17,540 nt of DNA from Candidatus Bathyarchaeota archaeon (GTDB lineage Archaea > Thermoproteota > Bathyarchaeia > TCS64). The position numbers and the translations under genes were made by a program. Below, one piece after another: positions 1-7,556 of this stretch; within the stretch, counting starts at the first letter, position 1, and every line of letters starts with the position of its first letter. The notes under the pieces are model-generated. The model saw only the letters and a program-made list of their open reading frames with translations, was not told the DNA's origin and ran no database searches. Where the stretch lies: NCBI GenBank assembly GCA_020697635.1, contig JAEHCT010000006.1, positions 1-17,540 on the forward strand, read 5' to 3'.

Positions 1-1119
1 GGCTTCGACAGGAGCATCGGCAGGGGAATCGGCAGCGACCTCCGTTTCTCGACGCCGAGCCCGGGGCCCGTGTGGTCGAAGGACGGCGAGTCCATCTACT
101 TCCTCACCGGTGAGGTGCCTACAGCCAACGTCTACAGGGTAAGCAAGGAGACCTGCGAGGTAACTCGGCTCACCTCCGAGCGATCCGTGGACGGCTTCAG
201 CCTCTCTAGGGATGAATCAGTCCTCGTCTACAACGCCATGAAGGCGACCCACCCATGCGAGGTATGGGTCAGGGACACAAAAGGAGAGAGGAAGGCCACG
301 AAGTTCAACGACCGACTCCTCAAACGTCTGAGCATCGTGGAGCCGGAGCACTATACCTGGGTCAACGAGGAGGACATGGAGATAGACGGCTGGGTCATGA
401 AGCCAGTCGGCTACACGGATGGAGAAAAGTACCCGACAATCCTGGAGATACACGGCGGCCCCCTAAGCATCTACGGTGACGGCATCTATAAGGAGTTCCA
501 GCTCCTCACGTCGGCTGACTACTGCGTCATATACACCAATCCTCGGGGCAGCGGCGGCTACGGCGAGGAATACGGCGCGACCCTGAACGGCCGCCACGGC
601 ACCGTCGACTACAGGGACGTGATGGGCTTCACCCGGGACGCCGTCGAACGGTACGGCTTCATCGACGGGGAGAGGCTCGGGGTCACCGGCGGCAGCTACG
701 GCGGATACCTTACCAACTGGATCATAACCCAGACCGACACGTTCAGGGCGGCGGTGGCCTGCCGCAGCACATGCAACAGGCTCAGCCACCACGGCTACAG
801 CGACCTCGGCTACAAGCACGGCGAGTCGGGCAACGTGGGGTACCCGTGGCGCGACGAGGAGAAGCTCCTCAGCCAGAGTCCCCTGAGGCACGCGGAGAAA
901 GTGAAGACCCCGACGCTGTTCATCCACAGCGAGAACGATCTGCGGTGCACCATACAGCAGGCCGAGGAGTTCTTCGTCGCCCTCAAGGAGCTGGGCGTCG
1001 ACACGGAGCTGGTCAGGTTCCCGGGGGAGAGCCATGAGCTGAGCAGGAGCGGGAAGCCCAAGCACAGGGAGGAGCGGTTCAGGCACATGCTCCGGTGGTT
1101 CGACAAGTACCTTAAATAG
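1..1119 (+). CDS. S9 family prolyl oligopeptidase / acylaminoacyl-peptidase-like protein, 3' part
   Basis: This is the C-terminal part of a serine peptidase of the S9 (prolyl oligopeptidase) clan; the reading frame is open from base 1, so the start lies outside the window. The first ~120 residues are the end of a beta-propeller, with PD40-like blades such as VWSKDGESIYFLT. The rest is the alpha/beta hydrolase domain. The catalytic triad is visible: nucleophile in GGSYGGY (Ser codon 694-696), Asp in HSENDLRC (937-939) and His in GESHELSR (1033-1035). The oxyanion-side HGGP motif is also present. The family removes acylated or free N-terminal residues from short peptides, usually in the cytosol. 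A complete paralogue lies at 4596-6551 and matches this copy almost motif for motif. The valine GTG at 70 aligns with an internal residue of the paralogue, so it is not a start. Exact substrate is unknown. Confidence 0.93.
   Translation, partial: GFDRSIGRGIGSDLRFSTPSPGPVWSKDGESIYFLTGEVPTANVYRVSKETCEVTRLTSERSVDGFSLSRDESVLVYNAMKATHPCEVWVRDTKGERKATKFNDRLLKRLSIVEPEHYTWVNEEDMEIDGWVMKPVGYTDGEKYPTILEIHGGPLSIYGDGIYKEFQLLTSADYCVIYTNPRGSGGYGEEYGATLNGRHGTVDYRDVMGFTRDAVERYGFIDGERLGVTGGSYGGYLTNWIITQTDTFRAAVACRSTCNRLSHHGYSDLGYKHGESGNVGYPWRDEEKLLSQSPLRHAEKVKTPTLFIHSENDLRCTIQQAEEFFVALKELGVDTELVRFPGESHELSRSGKPKHREERFRHMLRWFDKYLK
1111..1118 (+). promoter_or_regulatory. TATA box for the small membrane-protein gene
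   Basis: The AT-rich block CTTAAATA lies at the 3' end of the upstream peptidase gene. Its centre is about 31 bases before the TTG at 1146, which predicts transcription starting within a few bases of that codon. The spacing matches other leaderless genes in the window. Confidence 0.5.
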
Positions 1120-1145
1120 AAACTAACCCTTCTTCCATATTTGGG

Positions 1146-1460
1146 TTGAACAGGAGAGCCGCCGCCTGCTACATCACCGGTGTCGTCATCCTTTTAGCAG
1201 GTGCTTTCTCCGGGAGGGACTTCTCTAACCTGGATGACGTTATGGAGGGGGTCGTCTTCTTTGTGGGCTTCATGTTCATAATGTTGTTCATGTACTGGTT
1301 GGAGAAGCAGGACCTCATCCCGTGGTGGGGCTGGGGTAAGAGCACGCAATATAGATGCAACAACTGGGACAACACTGCATATTTTTATGGCTTTTATGCC
1401 GTAAATGATATAACCCGGCGGCGTGGTATGATCAACTCTGAATCAATTAAAAGTGAGTGA
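1146..1460 (+). CDS. Small hypothetical membrane protein, two predicted helices
   Basis: A 104-residue protein that I do not recognise. Residues ~6-22 and ~34-51 are strongly hydrophobic and look like two membrane helices joined by a short acidic loop. A Trp-rich stretch (PWWGWG, ~59-64) follows, then a polar tail. The TTG start is chosen because a TATA-like box lies at leaderless spacing upstream. The last ~20 codons run through the probable promoter of the next gene and overlap its GTG start by 8 bases, so the true C-terminus, or even the whole gene, is less certain than its neighbours. The AT-rich C-terminal part has a base composition unlike the rest of the window. Confidence 0.5.
   Translation: MNRRAAACYITGVVILLAGAFSGRDFSNLDDVMEGVVFFVGFMFIMLFMYWLEKQDLIPWWGWGKSTQYRCNNWDNTAYFYGFYAVNDITRRRGMINSESIKSE
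1404..1413 (+). promoter_or_regulatory. TATA box for the carbamoyltransferase gene
   Basis: The sequence AATGATATAA lies about 44 bases before the GTG at 1453, predicting a leader of roughly 15-20 bases. It sits inside the 3' end of the preceding small gene. No clear ribosome-binding site precedes the GTG. Confidence 0.45.
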
Positions 1461-2373
1461 CTTGAAACACGTACTAAGTGACTTCGACCTGTCCAGCGAG
1501 GAGCTGGGCGAGGTGCTCAGCCTTTCCGCCGAGATTAAGGGCAGCCCGGAGAAGTACCTGCACGCATTGGAGGGCAAGACCCTCATAATGCTTTTCGAGC
1601 TGCCGTCCTTACGCACTAGGATTAGCTTCGAGGCGGGGATGAGCGGGCTAGGAGGCCACGCCATCTTCTACGGCGTCTCGGAGGGCGGGTTCAGCAGGAG
1701 CGAGACCCTGGGGGACGGCGTGGCGGTGCTCAGCAGATACAGCAGCTGCATCATGGCCCGGGTGCTGAGCCAGGAGGCCATGGAGAAGATGGGGGAGTCG
1801 GCGACGGTGCCCGTCATCAACGGCATGACCGAGCTGTACCACCCGTGCCAGAACATGGCCGACCTCCTCACCATCCAGGAGAAGAAAGGCGGCCTGGCCG
1901 GCCTGAACATCGCCTACGTGGGCGACGGCGGTTGCAACACGGCGGCGTCCACAATCATCGGGTGCACCAGCATGGGGATGAACGTCACCATAGTCTGCCC
2001 GGACGACCCCCAGTACAGCCCGAGCCCCGAGCTCCTCGAGAAAGTCAAGGCCAACAAAGGCAGCGTCAAGGTAGACCACAACTCCTCGACGGGAGTGAGG
2101 GACGCCGACGTCATCTACACCGACGTCTGGGTCAGCGCAGGAATGGAGGAGGAGAAGCAGAAGCGTATGACGATGTTCCCCCCCTACCAGGTGAACACGG
2201 AGCTGGTCAAGAAGGCCAAGCCCGACTGTATCGTTATGCATTGCCTGCCCGCCCACAGGGGGCTGGAGCTAACCAGCGAGGTCATGGACTCGCCCCAGTC
2301 CGTGGTGATGGACCAGGCCGAGAACAGGATGCATGCCCAGAAGGGGCTGCTCTACTGGCTTCTCAAGGAGTGA
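1453..2373 (+). CDS. argF: Ornithine carbamoyltransferase-family protein
   Basis: This 306-residue protein has the full length and two-domain layout of ornithine carbamoyltransferase (OTC), which makes citrulline from ornithine and carbamoyl phosphate in arginine synthesis, or runs in reverse in arginine breakdown. Visible motifs: a carbamoyl-phosphate loop SLRTRISFE (~52-60), HPCQNMAD (~130-137), and HCLPAHRG (263-270) with the OTC-type HCLP. The C-terminal helix AENRMHAQK is also typical. Several usual OTC residues differ: the loop reads SLRTR instead of STRTR, the ornithine loop reads SAG (228-230) instead of SMG, and GDGGCNTAAS replaces the usual GDGNNVA-type stretch. A related substrate such as an N-acylated ornithine is therefore possible. 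Start GTG at 1453 gives the usual N-terminal length. No other arginine gene is in view. Confidence 0.85.
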   Translation: MSDLKHVLSDFDLSSEELGEVLSLSAEIKGSPEKYLHALEGKTLIMLFELPSLRTRISFEAGMSGLGGHAIFYGVSEGGFSRSETLGDGVAVLSRYSSCIMARVLSQEAMEKMGESATVPVINGMTELYHPCQNMADLLTIQEKKGGLAGLNIAYVGDGGCNTAASTIIGCTSMGMNVTIVCPDDPQYSPSPELLEKVKANKGSVKVDHNSSTGVRDADVIYTDVWVSAGMEEEKQKRMTMFPPYQVNTELVKKAKPDCIVMHCLPAHRGLELTSEVMDSPQSVVMDQAENRMHAQKGLLYWLLKE

Positions 2374-2388
2374 CCTTTTCTCCAAAAT

Positions 2389-2397
2389 CTTATATTT
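2389..2397 (+). promoter_or_regulatory. TATA box for the ferredoxin-AOR operon
   Basis: CTTATATTT lies after the carbamoyltransferase stop and a short T-rich run (CCTTTTCTCC). Its centre is about 32 bases before the TTG at 2425, predicting a leader of a few bases. Confidence 0.6.
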
Positions 2398-2424
2398 GGA
2401 CTCTCCTCACGGTTTCCGATCGCG

Positions 2425-2664
2425 TTGATTCTTCTTGACCCCCAGAGGTGTCAGGGCTGCCGCATATGCGAATCAGCTTGCTCGTTCCATCGCACCGGGC
2501 ACAGGATGTTCAGCCCGTCGCGCAGCAGCACCCGTGTATCGAGGGACAACGACACAGCAGTGATCACGCTGTCTATGGACTCGACTTGTGATCTCTGCGA
2601 GGGGGAGGAGACGCCGCTCTGCGTCAAGTACTGCGCCTGCGGCGCTAGGAAGGTGTCACGGTGA
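2425..2664 (+). CDS. Mini 2x[4Fe-4S] ferredoxin-like subunit of the AOR-family enzyme
   Basis: A 79-residue protein with two cysteine clusters: C9-x2-C12-x2-C15-x3-C19, and C55-x2-C58-x7-C66-x3-C70, plus C72. This spacing is typical of electron-transfer subunits carrying two [4Fe-4S] clusters. Its start, MILLDPQRCQGCRICE, and the CDLCEGE...CVKYC segment resemble the small iron-sulfur partner found next to aldehyde:ferredoxin oxidoreductases, though it is shorter than the larger versions I know of. It overlaps the AOR gene by 4 bases, so the two are almost surely co-translated and it probably passes electrons from the tungsten enzyme to ferredoxin. The TTG start is chosen because it begins the conserved segment and lies at promoter spacing. 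The proline usually following the fourth cysteine is serine here. Confidence 0.82.
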   Translation: MILLDPQRCQGCRICESACSFHRTGHRMFSPSRSSTRVSRDNDTAVITLSMDSTCDLCEGEETPLCVKYCACGARKVSR

Positions 2665-4550
2665 AGCCCCACGGCTACGCTGGTAGAATACTCCGCGTCG
2701 ACCTCACCGAGGGGAGGATCACGGAGGAGCCCACCATTAGGTACGCCGAGAGATACGTCGGAGGCAGAGGAGTCAACGCCCGTATTCTGTTCGACGAGCT
2801 GAGCCCCTCAGTCAAGCCCCTCGACCCGGAGAACATGCTCCTCTTCGGTGTCGGCCCCCTCGTGGGCACCCTCTCACCCTTCTGCTCCAGGGTGTCAATA
2901 GACACGAAGAGCCCCTTCACGGGAGGCGTCGGCTCCGCCAACTGCGGCGGCCACTTAGGCGCAGAGATGAAGTACGCCGGCTACGACAACCTTGTCGTAA
3001 CAGGCAGAGCGGAGAACCCGGTCTACCTGTGGCTCAGCGACGGAGAGGCCGAACTCGTGGACGCCGGGGGGCTCTGGGGCAAGACCACGTGGGACACGGA
3101 GAGAGCCATCCGGTCCAGCCGAAACGACAACGAAGTCCGCGTCATAGGCATAGGCCCAGCCGGCGAAAACCAGGTGAAGTCGGCGTGCATAATCTCAGAC
3201 AGAGCCAAGGCGGCGGGCGGCTCAGGCGTGGGCGCCGTCATGGGAAGCAAGAACCTCAAGGCGGTCGCGACCAGGGGAATTCTGCCAGTCACCGTGGCAG
3301 AGCCCGAGAGGTTCATCGAGGCGGTGGACTCCGCCAGGAGGAAGATAGAGCAGTTCCCGAAGGCCAAGCTGTACAGGGAGGACGGATATTACGGCGTCGA
3401 GAGCGTCTACGGCAGCCCGGCGTGGGAGGCCGGGTTCAGGCCGGTCAGGAACGGCCAGGACGACTACTGGGACCCCGAGAAGATCAAGAGGGTGGCGGGG
3501 GACACCATCAAGCCTTACAGGAAGAAGATTCTCGCCTGCTTCGGCTGCCCCGTCGGCTGCATGCCTTGGATGGTGGTCCCCGACGGCCCTTACAAGGTGG
3601 AGGGGGAGGGCTGGTGGAACAACAGCAGCAACAGCTTCTGCACACGGGTGGACTGCGACGACCCTGAGGCGGCGATAAAGGCCCATCTACTGACGAACCA
3701 GCTGGGCCTCGATGGCGACAACGCCTCCGTGGTCATCGGTTGGGCCTTCGAGTGCTACGAGAAGGGGCTCCTCACCGAGGAGGACACCGACGGCCTAGAG
3801 CTGACGTGGGGCAACCACGACGCGGTCATATCCCTCCTGGAGAAGCTGGCGTACAGGGAGGGCTTCGGCGGCTTCCTGGCGGACGGCGTCAAGGCCGCCG
3901 CCGAGAGGCTGGGCGGGGGCTCGGATGAGTTCGCCGTCCACATCAAAGGCCAAGACAGCGTGGACGGGATAAGGGTAAGCAAGGGCTGGGGCTTCGGCGT
4001 AGTGACCTCCCCAGCCGCTGGACGGCATCTCAGGGGCGCCATCCACTCGTTCAGCCCCGAACGGTTTCTCAGCTACGACAGCGTGCCATGGATGGTGTAC
4101 ATGCAGGAGCAGTACAAGGCCATCCTCGACATGACGGGCACCTGCCTCTACAACAACGGCCTCCTCTCATGGGAGACCGAGGCCTCAGGGCACGCGGCCC
4201 ACCACCTCGCGGAACTGACGTCAAGCCTCACGGGGATGAACCTCGACGTGGAGAGGTTCACGCGGATGGGGCTACAGGTACACAACTTGGAGAAGGCGTT
4301 CAACACCCTCCACGGCGGCTTCACGAGACGAGACGACTACCCGCCTAAGAGGTACTGGGAGGAGCCGGTCAAGTCCGGCCCATACGCCGGGGAACGTATA
4401 GACCACGAGAAGTGGGAGCATATGCTCGACGAGTACTACGGTCTCCACGGCTGGGACCTCGAGACGGGGTGGCAGACCAGGGAGACACTGGTCTCCCTCG
4501 GATTGACGGACGTCGCAGACAGGCTGGAGGCGGCTGGGCGGCTTCCATAG
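2661..4550 (+). CDS. Aldehyde:ferredoxin oxidoreductase family tungstopterin enzyme
   Basis: A 629-residue protein matching the AOR family from end to end; the family oxidises aldehydes to carboxylic acids with ferredoxin as acceptor, using a tungsten bis-pterin centre and one [4Fe-4S] cluster. The N-terminal domain begins GYAGRILRVDLTEG and contains the pterin-contact motif YVGGRGVNA. The cluster ligands are visible as C293-x2-C296-x3-C300 (ACFGCPVGC) and C495 in MTGTCLYNN, the same layout as in Pyrococcus AOR. Translation starts at GTG 2661, overlapping the stop of the small ferredoxin-like gene. The subfamily (AOR, FOR, GAPOR, WOR-like) and hence the substrate cannot be fixed from sequence alone. 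The setting among peptidase genes fits oxidation of aldehydes from amino-acid fermentation, which is an inference. Confidence 0.93.
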   Translation: MKPHGYAGRILRVDLTEGRITEEPTIRYAERYVGGRGVNARILFDELSPSVKPLDPENMLLFGVGPLVGTLSPFCSRVSIDTKSPFTGGVGSANCGGHLGAEMKYAGYDNLVVTGRAENPVYLWLSDGEAELVDAGGLWGKTTWDTERAIRSSRNDNEVRVIGIGPAGENQVKSACIISDRAKAAGGSGVGAVMGSKNLKAVATRGILPVTVAEPERFIEAVDSARRKIEQFPKAKLYREDGYYGVESVYGSPAWEAGFRPVRNGQDDYWDPEKIKRVAGDTIKPYRKKILACFGCPVGCMPWMVVPDGPYKVEGEGWWNNSSNSFCTRVDCDDPEAAIKAHLLTNQLGLDGDNASVVIGWAFECYEKGLLTEEDTDGLELTWGNHDAVISLLEKLAYREGFGGFLADGVKAAAERLGGGSDEFAVHIKGQDSVDGIRVSKGWGFGVVTSPAAGRHLRGAIHSFSPERFLSYDSVPWMVYMQEQYKAILDMTGTCLYNNGLLSWETEASGHAAHHLAELTSSLTGMNLDVERFTRMGLQVHNLEKAFNTLHGGFTRRDDYPPKRYWEEPVKSGPYAGERIDHEKWEHMLDEYYGLHGWDLETGWQTRETLVSLGLTDVADRLEAAGRLP

Positions 4551-4552
4551 CT

Positions 4553-4563
4553 GAAATCTTAAC
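4553..4563 (+). promoter_or_regulatory. TATA box for the complete S9 peptidase
   Basis: GAAATCTTAAC begins two bases after the AOR stop. Its centre lies about 38 bases before the ATG at 4596, predicting a leader of around 12 bases. This separates the peptidase transcript from the AOR operon. Confidence 0.4.
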
Positions 4564-4595
4564 TCGTTGAACTCCCTATTCCATTCCGATGCAGT

Positions 4596-6551
4596 ATGAC
4601 TAACCGCAGGATAAAGGTCGAGGACCTGAGGAGAGTCAAGTTCGTCTCGGACCCCCAGATAAACCCGGATGGCTCTATGATCGCCTTCGTGCTCAGCGCC
4701 ATAGACGACGAAGATGACAGGTACGATCGCCACATCTGGATGGCGGAGCCAGGGACAGGCACCCTCAGCCAGTTCACCCACGGCCAGGGCAGCGACACTA
4801 ACCCTAGATGGTGTCCAGACGGCTCTAAGCTACTGTTCCTGTCAAGGGACAGGGAGCCCGAGAAGAAGACCCAGCTATACGTGATACCGCTGCGGGGCGG
4901 CGAGGCCACGCTTGTGGCGGAGACCGAGGAGGGCGTAGGCAGCCCCAGGTGGGCGCCCAACGGCAGGGACATCCTCTTCACAAGCAGGGCCTGGACAGAG
5001 GAGAAGCCCGAGGACACCGACGTCAAGGTGATCAAGCGGATCAGGTACAAGTTCAACGCCATGGGTTTCTTCGAGGGGAGGAGAACCCATCTCTTCACCG
5101 TCAGGCCGGGGCGGAAGCCCAAGCAGCTCACGGACGGAGAGTTCGACGTAGAGTATGCCGAGTGGAGTCCGGACGGCAAGGAGATTGCGTTCATCACCAA
5201 CAAGGAGCCCGACGCGGACACCAGCAGGGTCTGGGACGTATACAGGATTCCCGTCAAGGGCGGGGACCCGGAGAAGATAACAGGAGGCGACTGCGCCATC
5301 GTGAGCCTGAGCTACAGCCCAGACGGAGAGTCCATCGCCTTCATCGGCCACGACCAGCCAGAGGAGCTCGCCGTGGACTACGACCTGTACCTCATGCCGA
5401 GTGTCGGCGGCGAGAAACGATGCCTGACGGAAGGCTTCGACCGGAGCCTCGACATGGGAGTAGGCAGCGACCTAAGGGTCTCTACGCCCAAGCCGGGAGC
5501 CGTGTGGAGCGGCGACGGGAAGCACATCTACTTCCTCACCGCGGACACGCCGCACTGCAACGTCTACAAGATCGGGGTAGACGGCGACACGGTAGAGACG
5601 GTCATCGGGGGCAGGGTCGTGGACGGTTTCAGCGTCGGCGGGGACGGCGCGAAGATAGCGTTCAACGCGATGAGCGCCACCAGTCTCTGTGAACTATATC
5701 TGCTGGACGGCGAGGAGAAGCGGCTCAGCAAGTTCAACGACAGGCTTCTCAAAGGCCTAGAACTCGTTGAGCCCGAGAGCTTCACTTTCACCAACAGGCT
5801 GGGCCGTGTCGTCGAAGGCTGGATCATTAAACCAGTTGGCTGGGAGGAAGGGAAGACGTACCCCTGTGTGCTGGAGATGCACGGAGGGCCTAGGGGAATC
5901 TACGGCGACGGCATGTTCCAGGAGTTCCAGCTACTCGCGGCTGAGGGGTGGGCTGTAATATACACTAACCCGCGGGGCAGCGCAGGCTACGAGGAGGAGT
6001 ACACCCAGGCAGTGATGAGGCACTACGGCGAGGTGGACTACGAGGACTTCATGGACTTCACCGACGAGGCGATGAGGCGGTACCCTTGGATCGACGAGAC
6101 GAGGCTCGGGCTAACCGGCGGAAGCTACGGCGGCTACACCACCAACTGGATCATCAGCCACACAGACAGGTTCAGGGCGGCGGTGACGTGCCGCAGCATC
6201 TGCAACTGGGTGAGCAAGTTCGGCGTCAGCGACATAGGGTTCATGCAGCCCGAGAGCATCAGCGGCAGGAAGACGTACTGGGGCGAAGACCTCGTCGAGC
6301 AGATGCGGCACAGTCCCCTCTACTACGCCGGCGACGTCAAGACGCCTTGCCTCATCATCCACAGCGAGGAGGACTACAGATGCCCCATGGCGGAGGGAGA
6401 GCAGTGGTTCACCGCCCTCAAGCTCAACGGCGTACAGACGGAGCTTGTCCGGTTCCCCGGCGAGAACCACGAGCTTAGCCGAGGCGGGAAACCCAAACAC
6501 AGAGAGGAGAGACTAGGACACATCCTGAGATGGTTCAGGGAGCACTTGTGA
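4596..6551 (+). CDS. S9 family acylaminoacyl-peptidase-like serine peptidase
   Basis: A complete 651-residue S9C-type peptidase. Residues ~1-370 form a beta-propeller with PD40/WD-like blades (for example SPRWAPNGRDILF, EWSPDGKEIAF, SYSPDGESIAF), which gates substrate size in this family. Residues ~390-651 are the alpha/beta hydrolase domain with HGGP, GGSYGGY (Ser510), HSEEDYRC (Asp593) and ENHELSR (His625), so the triad is intact. No signal peptide is visible, which suggests a cytosolic enzyme working on short peptides after endoproteolysis. It is a close paralogue of the truncated gene at the left edge, which shares the shoulders around each catalytic residue and the C-terminal GKPKHREER. 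The ATG at 4596 gives the normal N-terminus. Acylaminoacyl versus dipeptidyl activity is not decidable here. Confidence 0.93.
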   Translation: MTNRRIKVEDLRRVKFVSDPQINPDGSMIAFVLSAIDDEDDRYDRHIWMAEPGTGTLSQFTHGQGSDTNPRWCPDGSKLLFLSRDREPEKKTQLYVIPLRGGEATLVAETEEGVGSPRWAPNGRDILFTSRAWTEEKPEDTDVKVIKRIRYKFNAMGFFEGRRTHLFTVRPGRKPKQLTDGEFDVEYAEWSPDGKEIAFITNKEPDADTSRVWDVYRIPVKGGDPEKITGGDCAIVSLSYSPDGESIAFIGHDQPEELAVDYDLYLMPSVGGEKRCLTEGFDRSLDMGVGSDLRVSTPKPGAVWSGDGKHIYFLTADTPHCNVYKIGVDGDTVETVIGGRVVDGFSVGGDGAKIAFNAMSATSLCELYLLDGEEKRLSKFNDRLLKGLELVEPESFTFTNRLGRVVEGWIIKPVGWEEGKTYPCVLEMHGGPRGIYGDGMFQEFQLLAAEGWAVIYTNPRGSAGYEEEYTQAVMRHYGEVDYEDFMDFTDEAMRRYPWIDETRLGLTGGSYGGYTTNWIISHTDRFRAAVTCRSICNWVSKFGVSDIGFMQPESISGRKTYWGEDLVEQMRHSPLYYAGDVKTPCLIIHSEEDYRCPMAEGEQWFTALKLNGVQTELVRFPGENHELSRGGKPKHREERLGHILRWFREHL

Positions 6552-6558
6552 CCTCCCT

Positions 6559-6568
6559 CTTTTTAACC
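6559..6568 (+). promoter_or_regulatory. TATA box for the zinc-ribbon gene
   Basis: CTTTTTAACC lies just after the peptidase stop, with its centre about 33 bases before the ATG at 6597. The same T-run may help end the upstream transcript. The spacing favours the ATG at 6597 over the TTG at 6573. Confidence 0.45.
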
Positions 6569-6596
6569 TCATTTGTCCTTTCCTTATCTGATCGAT

Positions 6597-7469
6597 ATGC
6601 CGTACTGTCCAAACTGTGGCAGCGAGGTCGGTGAAGATGACCGCTTCTGCTCGGAGTGCGGGGCGTCCCTCAAGGAGAAGAAGGGCGTTCTAGTCACCGA
6701 GGAGCTGAGCATCCCCTTCCCTGAGGCTGATAACCCTCTTCTCGAACTCAGCGTCGCCGTGGCGGGCAACATAACCGCTGGCCCCGGCGATGAAAAGCTC
6801 TTGGAGGGGACCATAAGCTACGATGTGCCCGAGTGGAAGCCCGAGATCACTCAGACCGAGAACCGTGTTACCGTTAAGCAGCTCTCCAGGGTGACGTGGC
6901 AGGCGTTCGAGAGCCCCGTCAACGACTGGAATATAACGATGGGAAAAGCAAAGCCCTTCAGGCTCAGAGTCAAGACCGGGGTAATGAGGGGCGAGTGGGA
7001 CCTAGGCGGGCTACCTCTCAAAGGGCTCGACGTAGAGACAGGTGTGAGCCAGAACAGGCTGGGCTTCTCGGAGCCCAACCCCGAGACCGTCAACATGGTC
7101 AGCATCCAGACAGGCGTCGGAGAGACCAGGCTCACAGGTCTCCTCAACGCCAATTTCAGGGAGATGAAGGTGGGCGGGGGCGTTGGCGAGGTGAGGCTAG
7201 ATTTCACAGGCGCCGAACTCAAGGAGGACGCCAACGTCAGGATAGAAGGCGGCGTGGGAAGCTTCGACATCACCGTTGACAAGGATACGAGGGCATTATT
7301 CAAAGTGGGCGGGTTGACACACGTCAACGCCCTGGGCAAGATCTACAAGGTCAAAGGCGGTTTCGGTAGAAGCGAGTACGCAAATGACGCCTACGAAGAG
7401 GAAGAGGGACCCTTGTTGGAGTTCAACATCACACTCGGCGTGGGCGGGATCACCCTCCGGACAACGTGA
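6597..7469 (+). CDS. Zinc-ribbon protein with toast-rack (LiaF-like) beta domain
   Basis: A 290-residue protein. The N-terminus is a treble-clef zinc ribbon, CPNCG (C4, C7) then FCSECG (C18, C21). From about residue 45 to the end it is rich in short beta strands with repeated Gly-Val/Gly-Gly turns (GVGETRLTG, GGVGEVRLDF, GGVGSFDI, LGVGGITLR). These recall the toast-rack/LiaF-type stacked beta domains often found C-terminal to membrane or regulatory modules. No membrane helix is seen, so it is probably soluble. ATG 6597 is preferred because it puts the first zinc ligand four residues in, as usual for these ribbons; an upstream TTG would add eight non-conserved residues. Function unknown; a role in signalling or assembly is only a guess. 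Confidence 0.75.
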   Translation: MPYCPNCGSEVGEDDRFCSECGASLKEKKGVLVTEELSIPFPEADNPLLELSVAVAGNITAGPGDEKLLEGTISYDVPEWKPEITQTENRVTVKQLSRVTWQAFESPVNDWNITMGKAKPFRLRVKTGVMRGEWDLGGLPLKGLDVETGVSQNRLGFSEPNPETVNMVSIQTGVGETRLTGLLNANFREMKVGGGVGEVRLDFTGAELKEDANVRIEGGVGSFDITVDKDTRALFKVGGLTHVNALGKIYKVKGGFGRSEYANDAYEEEEGPLLEFNITLGVGGITLRTT

Positions 7470-7480
7470 CCCCCATTCAT

Positions 7481-7493
7481 AGGGGACACCCCT
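7481..7493 (+). terminator. Short GC hairpin after the zinc-ribbon gene
   Basis: A perfect 5-bp inverted repeat, AGGGG-ACA-CCCCT, lies 12 bases after the stop codon, followed by more GC-rich pairing potential and then A-rich rather than T-rich sequence. It may end transcription or shield the mRNA end. Without a T-tract it is not a classical archaeal terminator. Confidence 0.25.
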
Positions 7494-7515
7494 CCGCATC
7501 CTCGGCGGGGGCAAA

Positions 7516-7526
7516 ACATATTGAAA
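7516..7526 (+). promoter_or_regulatory. TATA-like box for the YkgJ-family gene
   Basis: ACATATTGAAA lies about 36 bases before the ATG at 7557, predicting a leader of about ten bases. A second AT-rich stretch overlaps the ATG itself and is too close to act as its TATA box. Confidence 0.4.
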
Positions 7527-7556
7527 TTCTAAGTTGAAACAAACCACATGTGATAT

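Noticed and set aside
1648..2256. Long open frame on the minus strand opposite the carbamoyltransferase
   Set aside because: It is a mirror frame caused by high GC at third positions; its protein is low-complexity and the plus-strand frame has all family motifs.
3029..3667. Open frame inside the AOR gene in another frame
   Set aside because: Arg/Gly-rich composition typical of a shifted frame; the AOR frame is continuous and conserved here.
6573..6596. TTG at 6573 as start of the zinc-ribbon protein
   Set aside because: The ATG at 6597 fits the TATA spacing and puts the zinc ribbon at the N-terminus; the extra eight residues show no motif.
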